From Helicoverpa zea (taxonomy: Eukaryota; Arthropoda; Insecta; Lepidoptera; Noctuidae): 64,000 bases of DNA. A program made the position numbers and the translations under genes. The stretch spans positions 11,633,254 to 11,697,253 of the forward strand of contig NC_061464.1 in assembly GCF_022581195.2 (NCBI RefSeq), read 5' to 3'. This document shows positions 1 to 11,464 of this stretch, piece after piece. A model generated the notes under the pieces. The model did no database searches, was not told where the DNA came from, and saw only the letters and a program-made list of their open reading frames with translations. Position 1 is the stretch's first letter. Every line of letters begins with the position of its first letter.

Positions 1-317
1 TTTGAAAAAAAAAAATTTTCAATGTTAGATAGCCTACCTATTTATTGAGGGAGGCTATAGGCTACTTACCTATCTATGTACCTATTCTTGTCCGTGAAGT
101 ATTTTCCACTGAAGTGGAAGGTAATTATATCATAAAGCATAAGGTTTGGTTACGTACCTCAGGAACTGCTGGGCCGATTTGAAAGGGTACTGAGTAGGGT
201 TTTTAACCGGGTGCGCGAAGCAGTTCCCCATGGGATACGTCAATTGGTCACTATATCGTCCGATGATGCTATTGTTCAATTATGTACATAGGTTATGTGA
301 CGTCATAACATAAGTAA

Positions 318-499
318 AGGTGCGTCTACACGGTGCAAGTAGTTTGCGCATACTGAGGTACATGCGCAAGTTATATGCATTTTAAAAACGTGCGGGTTCA
401 GCGACTCGCGCATGTACCATAGCAAGATACCCACCCGGGTGCTCTTGTCACTCGCGCTTGTTAACTTGCTCCAGCTACATGAACCGTGGAGACGCACCC
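318..499. mobile_element. Small GC-rich MITE (182 bp)
   Basis: Inverted ends ggtgcgtctacacggtgca and tgaaccgtggagacgcaccc, flanked by TAA on both sides (315-317, 500-502). A second copy is at 51374-51565. It is non-coding; a 64-codon frame through it is incidental. Confidence 0.65.
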
Positions 500-3433
500 T
501 AAGTACCTATACAACCACGCAACGTGTGGGCATTTGCACGGTACATTAGTTAAACTGAATCTAAACAATAGTAACAAATTGTAACGGCGTCTATATGCAG
601 ATTGCGTCGAAAAATATCGCTTTGTTCGTCCATTTTGCCATACATTGTGTTTGCTATAACCACTTTGTGATGGCTAAACAATTCTACGTATGTACGGTAG
701 TTTTATTTATTTATTTCAATTTTGAATGTACATATGCCGGAATAGTTGTTGCTATATTTAGATATTGTCAGTTTCAGAGCAATCTGCCCCGAAAAACTAA
801 AATATTTATTTGTATTTTTCTTTTATTTTTTGATGACGTGAAGTAATTTACATACACATATTTGTATTGATATTTTTGTTCATTCATACATTCAATATCG
901 CGGACATTATTTTCAAAAAAGTTCGCACGCATTTTGTTAGTTTGCTAAAGCGAGTTCTTAAATCAGAAAAAAACATTTGAGTCACCAGTTACTTACTAGT
1001 TGTCACTAGTATGAAGTTACATACCTAGGCATATACACATGTTAATTAATACGTATTAATGTTTATAAATACCCGTCGAAAATAAGAAAAGACCAGATCT
1101 TATACTCATACTTGTACCTTATACCGTGTTTTCAATTTATGAACTTCTAAAATTCATTAACAATTTATCAAGCCGGGAATCGAACATATCAGACCTCCCT
1201 TAATACTCACACATTGACATACAGTTACCTCCTACACACACCATTGAAAAAAAAACTCATAAACCCATTTTAAAAATTAAATTCATTTATTTTTTATACA
1301 GGCAACACGAACAAGGTACACTTATGACACTCAGCCCTCACGTCCCACTCAATTGAATTCACGAAAGAAAAAAAACATAGGTACTTTTAAAAAAACATCT
1401 CTCAAACCACGGATATAGAATCACGTCGACAAACTTGTAAAAACGTTACGTAAAAAGGTTTTTACGTTTACGTTTGTGCTCACTAAAAGCGTTATTTGTA
1501 AAGGTAATACGTAACACGTAAGAAATAAAAAAAAAACTATAAGTATGAGATAATGCGTTCAAGTGGTTTGGACTCAAAGGTGAATTCTACCAGGTTTTTT
1601 CTTAATATTATAGTGACATTCTACACTATTATTCAATTCTACCAAGTTTTTCCTTAAAATTATAGTGCCATTCTACACTATTATTATAAAGAGAAAATGT
1701 GTATGTTTGGGTGACGAATAAAGTCAAAAACTACTGAACCGATTCAGGAAAATCTCGCTATTGGATTGCAACCATATCCCTAATTAATCATAACATCCTT
1801 CTTAAAAGAGATATGAAAGACTTCTAGAATTTTTAGTTCCATTTAGGTTAAGTTTTTTATTATTGTTATTTTATTTATTTTCAAAGTTTATCATAGTTTA
1901 AGTCATGATGTTTCTATTAGTTTTTAATTACCAGACAATAAAGAATATTTAATTTAACACATTTTTAATGAATGCAATATTTTACCCAGGCACGGGAAAT
2001 ATTTCCTTAGGGGTGAAAAATAGATAGTATCAATAGAATGCACGGCGGTTAAATTTTGCCCCTACTTTTTTTTGACCTATAACGACTGTCAAAAACCTAC
2101 ACAACAGCTGGGGTTAACAGCTTAAACGATTCTATGGCCGCGATGCAAAAACTATAAGTCAAGCAATCACCATTTGTCACACATGATTCATGGCATGGCA
2201 TAGGCAAAGTGTGAACGTGATTTTTAGAACAATAGTTTGTAGGTATGATTGAAATACCAAAAATATTTTTTTATGATCATTGGAAAATAATCTGCATAGC
2301 ACATTGTAGGTATTTCTAGAATCGTCTTATATAGTAACTATTCATTGAATATAATCCAAAATAGTTATATAAGTCCCACCGGCATAATTAATTAAAATTA
2401 ACAGCTTAATAATAATGAAGATCTTGTCTTAATTGAGATATTTTGCCCTTACAAGAGGAAAACGTCCAAATATATTAGGAACATACCATACCACGCTATT
2501 TTAAGTGGCTGTAAATTGATACTACCTTAACTACAAGACAATGGGTATCGGAAAATGTGTCTAACTCCTTGATTAAGTTAACTTGAAAGCTTAGAGTCGG
2601 GTCGGTTACAAGAGTACACAACTATGTGAGTTCCGAAATATATCAGTTTAACTATTTGTTTGTATAGAATAGTTTGTATTGTGACTCCGGTAAGAGCGAC
2701 CAGAGGTTCATGATCAGGTTTCACTAGCAGAATATTTGAAGTGTTACCTTGACCATGGAGTTTCTTGGCGGTCATTCTCCAAGAGATTTTGAACTGTGAC
2801 AACCTGTAATACGTTTTATTTGAAATACAAATCTCAGTCTTTCTTATGAAAATCACAATTAAAATTTTGAGTGATTTCAATATTAGGTAGGTATAAGGAA
2901 CATTCTTGAAAACAATTTAATGCAACAATTACGTAATTTTGGACATCTTTTCAGGGGTTTCAAAATTCAAAACAAAATAACACAGTTGGTTTTAGACAAC
3001 TTGTTACATTAAAACGGAGTAACTATGAGTATTTCACTAACCATGATTCTAAGAAGGGGTGAAAGGGGTGAAAAGCTTTGGAGGTGCTGTCTATTTGTAA
3101 TTATGTAGGTATGTGAAAAAGTGCTAATTTAATTGGCCTACTTTCAATACACTAATTACTTAATAATTAAGCTGAAAACCACCTAAAAACTAGCTTAACT
3201 CTAGAATGCGTCAAAAGTCTACTTTGATTTTAATAATGAACCCCAGCCTGACAGTGAACACAGAGCAACGCCCACGTGCAACAGTTTGCCAAGGCCACGA
3301 CGAGCACCCAGGATGCTTGCGTCGCTTCCTTTAGACGTTCCTCCGAGATTCCGATATCCGCTTACAATTCTACCCACTGCATTTGCCTTCTATTTTTTTT
3401 ATGTAGATGTAGATTTCTTTTTGTTATAGAACC
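500..3433. other. Intergenic, AT-rich
   Basis: No gene seen. A SINE-head-like scrap (gccgggaatcgaac) is at about 1172-1185, the 52-bp tandem repeat at 1583, and a Helitron-core phrase (aaaactactgaaccgattca) at about 1726. The 100-codon frame at 2578-2880 (minus) has no recognisable motif. Bases 1-317 read like a decayed Helitron core. Confidence 0.6.
1583..1686 (+). repeat. Two-copy tandem repeat, 52-bp unit
   Basis: aattctaccaggttttttc...cattctacactattattc is followed at once by a second unit, aattctaccaagtttttcc...cattctacactattatta. A few substitutions separate the units. Confidence 0.75.
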
Positions 3434-4506
3434 AATTGAAGCGTTGGGTGCAACAAGGGCGTATGTTGTAAAATGGAGTTTCGAGAAAAATTACAATGAA
3501 AGTTTTAATGTCTTATATTATCTTAATACTTATTACTTGACTTACATTTACTTTATTAGTGCCATGATTTAGCAAAAATAATAAGACATTGCAACTATTT
3601 TTAAGAAATCAGAAACACCGTAAAATATATATTTTTTAACTTGTGTTATCCGCCCTTGTTGCATCCAACTGGTAAAACAGACAGGACGTTAATTTTACTA
3701 TTGAATTTAAAGGAAAATAAATAACAATCTGAATACTTGTGTAATTACTTTTAATTAAAATGTAAGTTAAACATGTGTATTTATTACAATCACCGTTCAA
3801 ATATTCAACTTTCTTAATATATATTTTTTTATATTCGTGTTTTTAATCAGATTCATCAAAATATTCACTAGACTCAAGGGAATCTTCTGAATCAGCAGCA
3901 ACTGGCCTTCTGGACGGTCCAGCCTGATCTTCCTGGCCTGTCTTTCCAGACAGACAAAATGCAGAGTGGTTGAAACAGGTCCTGACTGGAAAGTCAGTGT
4001 TTCAACTTTTCAGGTTTCATGAATGGTGTCAAGGATAAAACGTCTTTAATCTTTACGTCTTTTACTCCAGGTTTTTCCACCTGCCGCAAATTCAAATCAT
4101 GTTTGTTTACTGGCAAAACATTCTTTTTAAATGTAAAATTTAGATCCGGAGATGCATAAAATCTTGAGGTCGTTATCACTCCTTCAGGACTAAAGTCTAG
4201 TTCACTCTGGTTAACATCTAATCTATAGTCACTTGAATCACTCGTTTCAGTCATTTTTTACATTAAAAAGTATTTTTTAACCGCAGATAGGTCGTTACGT
4301 GTTTGAATTTAAACGCACTTTTGTTATCTATGCAACAAGGGCGTAACGCCACCTTCGATATTAATTATTTTACCGCGATCTAGAAGCGGTTGATCGAAAC
4401 GAGTTTTTGGGATTCGAAACTAGATGGTGCTATGCATGTTTTGATGTGATAACATGAAAACGGGCTTTGGGTACAGAACGCCCTTGTTGCTCCGAATGCT
4501 TCAATT
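3434..4506. mobile_element. Composite DNA element with four inverted copies of tgcaacaagggcg
   Basis: Outer ends are inverted over 28 bp with 3 mismatches (3434-3461 and 4479-4506), both reaching gcaacaagggcg. Two more copies lie inside in outward-facing arrangement (3651-3664 reverse, 4331-4343 forward). The inner pair brackets the acidic frame at 3843-4254, so an inner 693-bp element may sit within a larger one. No target duplication is settled. Confidence 0.5.
3843..4254 (-). pseudogene. Remnant gene for an acidic protein, frame-broken, unrecognised
   Basis: The first frame (4254-3994, 86 codons) starts MTETSDSSDYRLDVNQ and continues with VITTSRFYASPDLNFTF and VKIKDVLSLTPF. After its stop, another frame continues from about 4000 to a TAA at 3843-3845. 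That frame includes FNHSAFCLSG and the very acidic end DSEDSLESSEYFDESD. The two look like N- and C-terminal parts of one protein separated by a frameshift, possibly with a large internal deletion. I do not recognise the family. Position between inverted motifs suggests a decayed transposase, but this is inference. Confidence 0.4.
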
Positions 4507-4508
4507 TT

Positions 4509-5712
4509 AAATGAATGCTTGAAGGATCGGTCATGATTTTCACATTTATGTATTTAATAGTTTATGTACACAGAACACAGAAACGAAGAAAAAATTGAAC
4601 AAAAATAATACTAAGACGCAGCTTATTTCATAAGAAATCTCTTAGTTATGTACTTTGCCAAAAATTGTGTAGTTAGGTACTGTAAAATGTAACTTGTACA
4701 TCAATCAAACAAAGTTTACAATCAAATGTTATAAAAAATAATAATAAATTCAGTCAAGTGCAACTTATTTGAAAGTTAAGCTACATCAGTTAAAATCGAT
4801 TCCAAAAAATAACATTTCGACCTCCAATGACCAGGATCACCTCATTTCACTTACAAATAAGCGACACGAGATCGGTTTAAAAGTAAATAAAACCAACTGA
4901 AGGGTTGATCACAATGGGAGTACATAAAACCCGAGGGTAGAAAGAGGTTGAGGGTGTAATAGGCCTCTCTTCGGTGGCAATCAACATACGCCCTTTTACT
5001 TCTGAACAACCTCTTGTACGTAGCGGAGTTCCGACGTAAGTTGAAAGTTCACGATACATGTATTAGCGAAGTTTTTATTAAATACTAGTATAGCAGAAAA
5101 CAAAGAAAAATGCTTTGAAGGCGTGTCTTCATTACCATGTTGATTGAACGTTTGGGTAATTTAAAGGAATCCAATGATATCCTGACTGTCGTAATCATTT
5201 CGGCCTCTTTGAAGATATGATGTCCTAATTCCGTCATGCTTGCAAAGTAACAAGAGAACTACTTACTAGGAACTTTTAATTAACTTCAAATGACATGACA
5301 AAATTAAAATTAAAACAAAATATTCAATGTCATGGATTTCCACAAAGTACCGTCTGATTCCATAATTTAATCTGCCATCGATTCAGTGATAAGTACATCA
5401 TCACTTTTAATATTTATTAATTTATCTAACACAAACTCAACCTTTTCAGTGAATCACAAAGTTCAGGCCATCAATCAAATTCAAATTCAATTTCCCGCAA
5501 ATAAAAAGAAAACAATCCGCTTCGATTTAATACAAATCATACTTTACATATTGTTTTAATTCAATCTATTGATGAACGGTATTCGTATTAATCGAATATT
5601 AATTTAAATGGGTTATTGGATAGATGATAAGCCATGGCTAACTGCAGATTACAATAACCCATTGAAAGACATAATTTCATCATCATCCTACGAGCCTATT
5701 TTTTCCAATATT
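4509..5712. other. Intergenic, nothing recognised
   Basis: AT-rich with only short random frames. Confidence 0.6.
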
Positions 5713-6027
5713 AATTTTTTTCCAACAATATTGCAATATTGGGGTCGGCTTCCAGTCTAACCGGATGTAGCTGAGTACCAGTGTTTTACAAGGAGCGACT
5801 GCCCTATCTGACCTCCTCAACCCAGTTACCCGGGCAACCTAATACCCCTTGGTTAAACTGGCGTCAGACTTACTGGCTTCTGACTACCCGTAACGACTGC
5901 CAAGGATGTTTAATGACAGCCGGGACTGAGGACGGGTTGAGGAGGTCAGATAGGCAGTCGCTCTGGTAGCTCCATCCGGTTAGACTGGCAGCCGATCCCA
6001 ATATTGCAATATTGTTGGAAAAAATTT
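5713..6027. mobile_element. Foldback element built from inverted SINE-2 3' ends
   Basis: The two ends are inverted copies of each other. Left is ttccaacaatattgcaatat then the SINE-2 phrase ccagtctaaccggatg. Right is catccggttagactgg then ccaatattgcaatattgttg. The centre is more SINE-2 body (ctgacctcctcaacccagtt, taacgactgccaaggatg). Arms are about 55 bp. Confidence 0.65.
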
Positions 6028-7744
6028 AGGCAGATGATTAAGTATGGGTTATTCTCCTTTGGCACAAATTATGTGTACTGTGTCATTTGATTTTGGTTTC
6101 GGAATCCAATTGCGTGCTCCTTCAATTGGTCGTGACGGCTCTGATTTTCAGTTAGTGATACCGCGGTCGATTTGGGGATTCGATTATTAGACTTAGTCCA
6201 TCGAGATAGCTTTGCGAATTTTGTTATTGAAGTTTGTAGTTTTCGTGTTTATTCATATTTATTTGTGATAATTGCTGTTCAATTAATGGACTAAAAAATG
6301 TAAAGAGCTTGCGATTTATTATCAGTTAATGATAAGTTGTATGTTTTAGAAACCGTGTTTTCAAGACAATAAAAAACGTTAACATCTATGAAAACAGGAA
6401 CTGTAGCCAATCCCGCAAAAAAAATATCAATACCTGCGGAAAACAGTTAATCAAATCAATTATCTCCATTTCCCCGAAACGAACCCACGTCCTTTAAAAA
6501 CGTGTCAAAAATCTGGAATTTTCTATATTCAAGCAAATAAGGTTTTTTTCACATCAGATTACAAAAATGAGAAAAGAAAGATTTCATTCTTTTCTCCACA
6601 TTAACTTTTACGGTATCATTAGATTTTCTAACACCCACCTGGTATATTACAAAAGTCTTATATGTGAAATTGCATTATTAGGCAAAATATACGGGTATTA
6701 ATATTGGAGCCAATGAGATTTGCTTCTGATGGGAACGACCGGAAAGTATTACCTTATTGGCTTAAAAACACCCAGATTTACTTTTCGCGTTACCGATTTT
6801 TGTTTTGATTTATTTTATTTGAAAGCTAACTGGTTACCTATTGCATAAAGTAAAATTTTCTTTGTTATGAATGTATGCATAACAGACCATTTTTTAATAT
6901 TCATGTAAAGCATTGCAAAAAAAAACATTACTAATGTGAGCCATATATGTTAACTTAAAAATACATATTTTATTCGTTTTGTTTTATATAGTTGATTATT
7001 ACATGCTTGTACAAATTCAGATTAAACTACCAAAAAAAAAATACACAAAAAAGAAACAACACAAGCTCATATAAAAACGTTTCTACGAACACTGAAACTG
7101 AAAGCTTTATTATTATTTACAAGCCTGTAAACAATGGACGTCTAAATTCCCCGTTATAAAAGGAACAACATTCATTTGTTCTTTTACGATAGGAAAAATT
7201 CGCTAGAATTAACTCCATTGGAACGAAGTATTCGTGCTAACTAGGACTGACCGTTTTCGAAGTCAAAAGGTAAGAGCTCACTACAGAATAAACAGTCGGC
7301 CGAGAGTTGACACGATGGCTGGCAGTTTTTTTTTTTTTTAAAGAAAATCTTGATTCCAATCAAAGTTTGCAGTCCACCTAATACCAGTTAAGTACCTTGA
7401 CTTGATATTATTTATTTACGCACACAACCTTACATCTACCATTACAGGACGTGCCTAATGCAGCAGATAGGTTCTTATTATTTCTAACTAAAATAAAATA
7501 ACACAAATGAATAAACTACACATACTTAACTAAATTCGTAGCTTCTGTAAGCGACTACAGATCTATGCCTGATCTTTTTAATGTGCCATATCTTTACCGT
7601 GCACCAGTCGTCTTCATACTTATCTATGAGCCCAAACAAAGTATAGGCCGATTAAAAGTTTGCAGTGTGCGGGTTTTTAGACAATGGAATTAATGATAAT
7701 GGGTTTATTTTTAAAACCTTTGAACAGTAGATACCTTTTTTTTT
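6028..7744. other. Intergenic, nothing recognised
   Basis: AT-rich with homopolymer runs (T13 near 7327, T-run near 7737 belonging to SINE-3). No gene. Confidence 0.6.
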
Positions 7745-7996
7745 TTTTTTTTTTTGCGGGACACCTTTTCACACACGGTCGGTTAGCCCCATGGTAAGTT
7801 ATTTTTTAACTTGTGTTATGGGTGCTAACACAACTGATAAACTACATATATACATATTTATAAATACATATCATAACACCCAAACCACGGCCAACAAGCA
7901 TGCTCATCACACAAATGTCGACCGAACCGGGAATCGAACCCGGGACCTCAAATTCGGCAGTCCGGCTTGGTGACTTTTGCGCCACAGAGGTCGTCA
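7745..7996 (-). mobile_element. tRNA-derived SINE-3, complete with poly(A)
   Basis: On the minus strand: tRNA-like head with tctgtggcgcaaaagtcacc (A-box position) and cccgggttcgattcccggtt (B box). A body follows (ggtttgggtgttatgatatg, gggctaaccgaccgtgtgtg, ggtgtcccgc), then an A-run (T-run at about 7737-7755). The head differs from SINE-1/2, so this is a third family. Transcription would be by Pol III from the internal boxes. Confidence 0.75.
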
Positions 7997-8830
7997 AGTT
8001 TTTTGTTTAGAATTTGTTGGTTAGTTGCTGATTTTAATAAACTATTTATCCGTTGATTTGGTTTCCAGATACTAGATTTTGATATTTAAGCCACTTATGT
8101 ACAAGATCAGGCAAAAAAAAATGTTGCATAATTTGGATTAACGGTTTTAATCTCCGACCCCTCTGTGGATTATGCTGAATTGTAAACTATATTTTTTAAA
8201 TATTCCGTATGTGTATCCAATACCTCATGTCGCATCACACATATTCATTTTTTTTTCAATCAACAAAAAAACATTGTTAACTCGTCCTGTAGGAAGTACT
8301 TCCCATGCTTAGATATGTATGGAGTAACTAAATAAAAATAAATAAATAAATAAATAAAAAAATAAGTAACCAATATTATAATCCTAATGTACAAGCTATA
8401 TGGGTATGTATACAACATGTAACGTAATTAACGCACACCCTCAAACACCCCAATTAGAATATTATGTTGTAATCATAATACATACACTGAATTTTTAATT
8501 TAACATGTATATGCATTGTTATTTACTAAATTAATTATAATAATTCTTGGAGAACTTTTTGGTCATACTACTACGCACGCAAATATCGCGCCGCGCGCCG
8601 CTCGACTCGACACAACATAACGAAACTACGGAAAAAGCCGACAATACACGAAGTCTTATTACTTTGAGTTACGGTCTATTTGAATTTGTTTTGACTGTAC
8701 AGGGTTAATCTATACATATAATAAATCTGTAGAAAAGTAATTTTTGTACATTGAAGAAATTGACAAAAAAAATAGCCAGCATGTTAAAGGATAACTAACA
8801 GAACCCATTTCCATCATTTTTGTCATTTTT

Positions 8831-8877
8831 GTCTGTTTGTCTGTTTGTCTGTTTGTCTGTTTATCTGTTTGTTTGTT
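8831..8877 (+). repeat. (GTTTGTCT)n microsatellite in Helitron A
   Basis: Repeated gtctgttt units near the 5' end of the Helitron. Copies B, C and D have fewer units. Confidence 0.75.
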
Positions 8878-10482
8878 CGGGATTCACGTAAAATCTACGA
8901 ATTCAATGCAGACAATGCTTATATACAAAAATTCTACGTAACTTGGGGTATTACTTAGTTTTTGTTTTATCGAAATCGATTCACTCTATCAAAAGATATG
9001 ATTAATTTTGTGAATTCAAGACGTAAAATATTACGACACGCAATCTGTTTGTCAAAACTGTACATTTGAATGTTGTACTTATATTAGTTGATCGGCCTAT
9101 TATTAACCTTTACACAGAAAATCACACCTTCATAAGTAACTTCGGAAGAAAAAAAAAATGAAAATTTTGTTTAGCCAAGGTTAAAGTAGCTCCATCTGTG
9201 GTAATCTGTGTTAAATAAAATACATAAAATTTGCCAAAGGAGCGAGGTGGTAAATGACAATAAATTACCATACATTCTTTATAGAGGATTATTATTCCAA
9301 CAGATGGAGTTGTGTATTTTCCGTAATTCACCATATTTTAACACGTAGTGTAATTTTTCGATAGACATTTCAATAGTGTTTGTCAGTTTGCCGAGCCACA
9401 TCAAAATCCAATTATAATTATTACCTTGATGAAAGGAAAATTAATAGTTCTCAGCCAAATTTAAAACGGTGCCATCTAAATTATTTTTTGAACATTATGT
9501 CAATGTTTTTGAACATTGTATGTGCAAAATATGTAAACTTAATCCTAGAAGAAAGGAGGATCTGTCTCTCGCAAGCGCTGCTAAGCGTGAGGTAGGTAGG
9601 TAATGTAGGATTCTGTAGCTTTAAGAACAAGCCCAGATACAAAGTGCAGATAAGAAATGGGAGCTTTCTCGATTTAATACCATACACACGTAAAATGCTT
9701 TATGCGTCTGAAAACGTACAAATTGCGCGTCGCATACCAGAGACATGCTTACTTTCAACTTCTGATCGCAAATACACTGGTCACGATTACAAACAGTCTC
9801 AGTAAGACCCGAGCCAAGTCTAAAAAAACACCTTTTATATAAAACTACGTTTGATGTCATTCAATCACAAAGACAGAATTGTTTTCTGTTGCAAATCCTA
9901 TCCACCTGTATCCTATCCTAATCCAGCATGCATTGCAGGTGTGCATTGCACAAAAACCAATGGTATCCTATTCGAGAAGTCAAAAGAGTCAACCGGCCAA
10001 CGTCAGCTTCTGCGCTAAGCAAGTGTTCTTAATAGTACCATCAGAATTACATTCATCGTTGAATGAGGTGAATAAATTTTCAGAAACCACAATAACAGTA
10101 GGAGCCAAAGCATATGATCGCTTCATAGAGCTCTGATTGGCCCCAGGTGACCAAGTCAGGTCTGATTTGTTCGTTCATCAGATCTTTGAAAGTGTTTCGG
10201 TGGATACTTACTGTCGTCCTGTGTGACACAAAATATGGTATATAAACGTCCTCCGCAAGAGCGAAATTTTCCCGGTGTGCGGTAGTGACGCACAGAATAT
10301 AACACTTATGTTTCTTTCGATTTGCTGGCTCCACCAAGAAATGACAAATTGCAAGCGTACATTTTGAAAATCTTGGCAAAACTGCAGGTTTCAAGTACGA
10401 ACACATGAAGTGGACTCTCACAGATACGTACATTTTGCCTATTCGTGAACTAATGCAAACATTTCGGTGGAGTCCCGGCTTA

Positions 10483-10848
10483 GGCCTCCCCCACATTAGG
10501 CGTGCGCGATCCTCGGGCGTGTGAGTAGCGCGGGCGCCGCGCGTGCGTCGCGAGCGCGCTGCGTGAGCGTCGCGTTTTGCTGCCCTGCGGCATTTACCTA
10601 CAGCGCGCTCGCGGCGCGCACGCGCCGCTCTCCTTGACGTTTAACTGCTAAGGCGTTTAGCGGGCGGCGGGGATAGCGGGCGAAGGGGTAAGAACGCAAC
10701 TCGAGCGCCGCGTGCTCGCTGCGAGCGCGTCGCTTGGACTCTTCACACATGCCGCAGGGCAGCAAAACGCGACGTTCATGCAGCGTGCTCGCGACGCCCG
10801 CGCTACTCACACGCCCGAAGATCGCGCACGTCTAATGTGGGGTCAGCC
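10483..10848 (-). mobile_element. GC-rich palindromic MITE nested in Helitron A
   Basis: Terminal inverted repeats of roughly 100 bp begin GGC...CCCCACATTAGGCGTGCG. TTA (TAA on the other strand) flanks each side at 10480-10482 and 10849-10851. GGC termini and a TAA target fit a PIF/Harbinger (Tourist-like) MITE. Very high GC and CpG compared with the host. Open frames inside it are by-products of GC content. Confidence 0.75.
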
Positions 10849-10935
10849 TTACCATAGTGAGTAAGTGCACAAAAAATCCCCGTCATACAAGTGTTTCTCC
10901 CCAGTAGTGAAACTATCCTACCCTATGCGCCTGCT

Positions 10936-11140
10936 GATGATGATGACTCATTTTATCATCCATCCAGCTATTCCCCAACTATGTTGGTGTTGCCTTCCAG
11001 TCACCGAATCTGTTTGAGTACCAATATTTTGCTTGGAGCGACTACCTATCTACCTATCTTCAATCCAGTCTCACTACACAAGACGATATCCATGGTGAAA
11101 CTGACAGACTTTCTGGCTTCTGATTAGTCGCAGCAGCTGC
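10936..11140 (-). repeat. Diverged SINE-2 3' body carried inside the Helitron
   Basis: A gatgatgatg run followed by cccaactatgttggtgttg, ccttccagtc and gagtaccaat. This is a diverged copy of the 3' body of the SINE at 45465-45859. The same stretch occurs in copies B (about 19795-19995) and C (about 58680-58875), so it is part of the Helitron itself. Confidence 0.65.
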
Positions 11141-11464
11141 AGAAAATGTACAAATGACAGATTTGTCAGACTCAAAGCATATAGACATAGATTATAACTG
11201 TTTCCTGAAAATTACTTAAGCACCATACGTAATAATTTTCCAAATTGGCTGACTAGATCCAGAGATATTCACAACGTCACAAACTTTACTTCTTTTGTTT
11301 AGATAAATGGTCACATCCACAACACAACCTTGATCAATGAATCTATGCGACTGCTAAGTGCTAATCCTAATTATACTGTCACGTGAAAGAATGCACCTAC
11401 GGGATAAGTAGTATTTTGACTATTCTATATTGCCCACGCAGACGAAGTTGCGGGCAACAGCTAG

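Larger units (their letters stand above)
8709..11464 (+). mobile_element. Helitron copy A, non-autonomous, full length (2.76 kb)
   Basis: The 5' end is A|TCTATACATATAATAAATCTG and the 3' end is CAG-CTAG|T. Just before the 3' end is a bulged 9-bp hairpin (TTGCCC/GGGCAA plus GCA/TGC, loop gacgaagt). These are the hallmarks of a rolling-circle Helitron inserted between A and T. No Rep/helicase frame is present, so it depends on a partner. Inside are a (GTTT/GTCT) microsatellite near 8831, a GC-rich MITE (10483-10848) and a SINE-body copy (about 10936-11140). It is about 2.8 kb like copies B and C but lacks about 170 bp near 9505 that they and D keep. Confidence 0.88.

Noticed and set aside
2578..2880. 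100-codon minus-strand frame
   Set aside because: Lys/Ile-rich without a recognisable domain; could be a very old transposon scrap but cannot be supported.
7915..7996. tRNA gene-like sequence with A and B boxes (also at 24460-24556, 29880-29945, 45780-45850, 49615-49650)
   Set aside because: Each is joined to a SINE body and tail, and the cloverleaf is not intact, so they are SINE heads and not tRNA genes.
10598..10810. Arg/Ala-rich frame, with equivalents at 20055-20315 and 58944-59201
   Set aside because: Lies wholly within the palindromic GC-rich MITE; open because of base composition, with no conserved domain.
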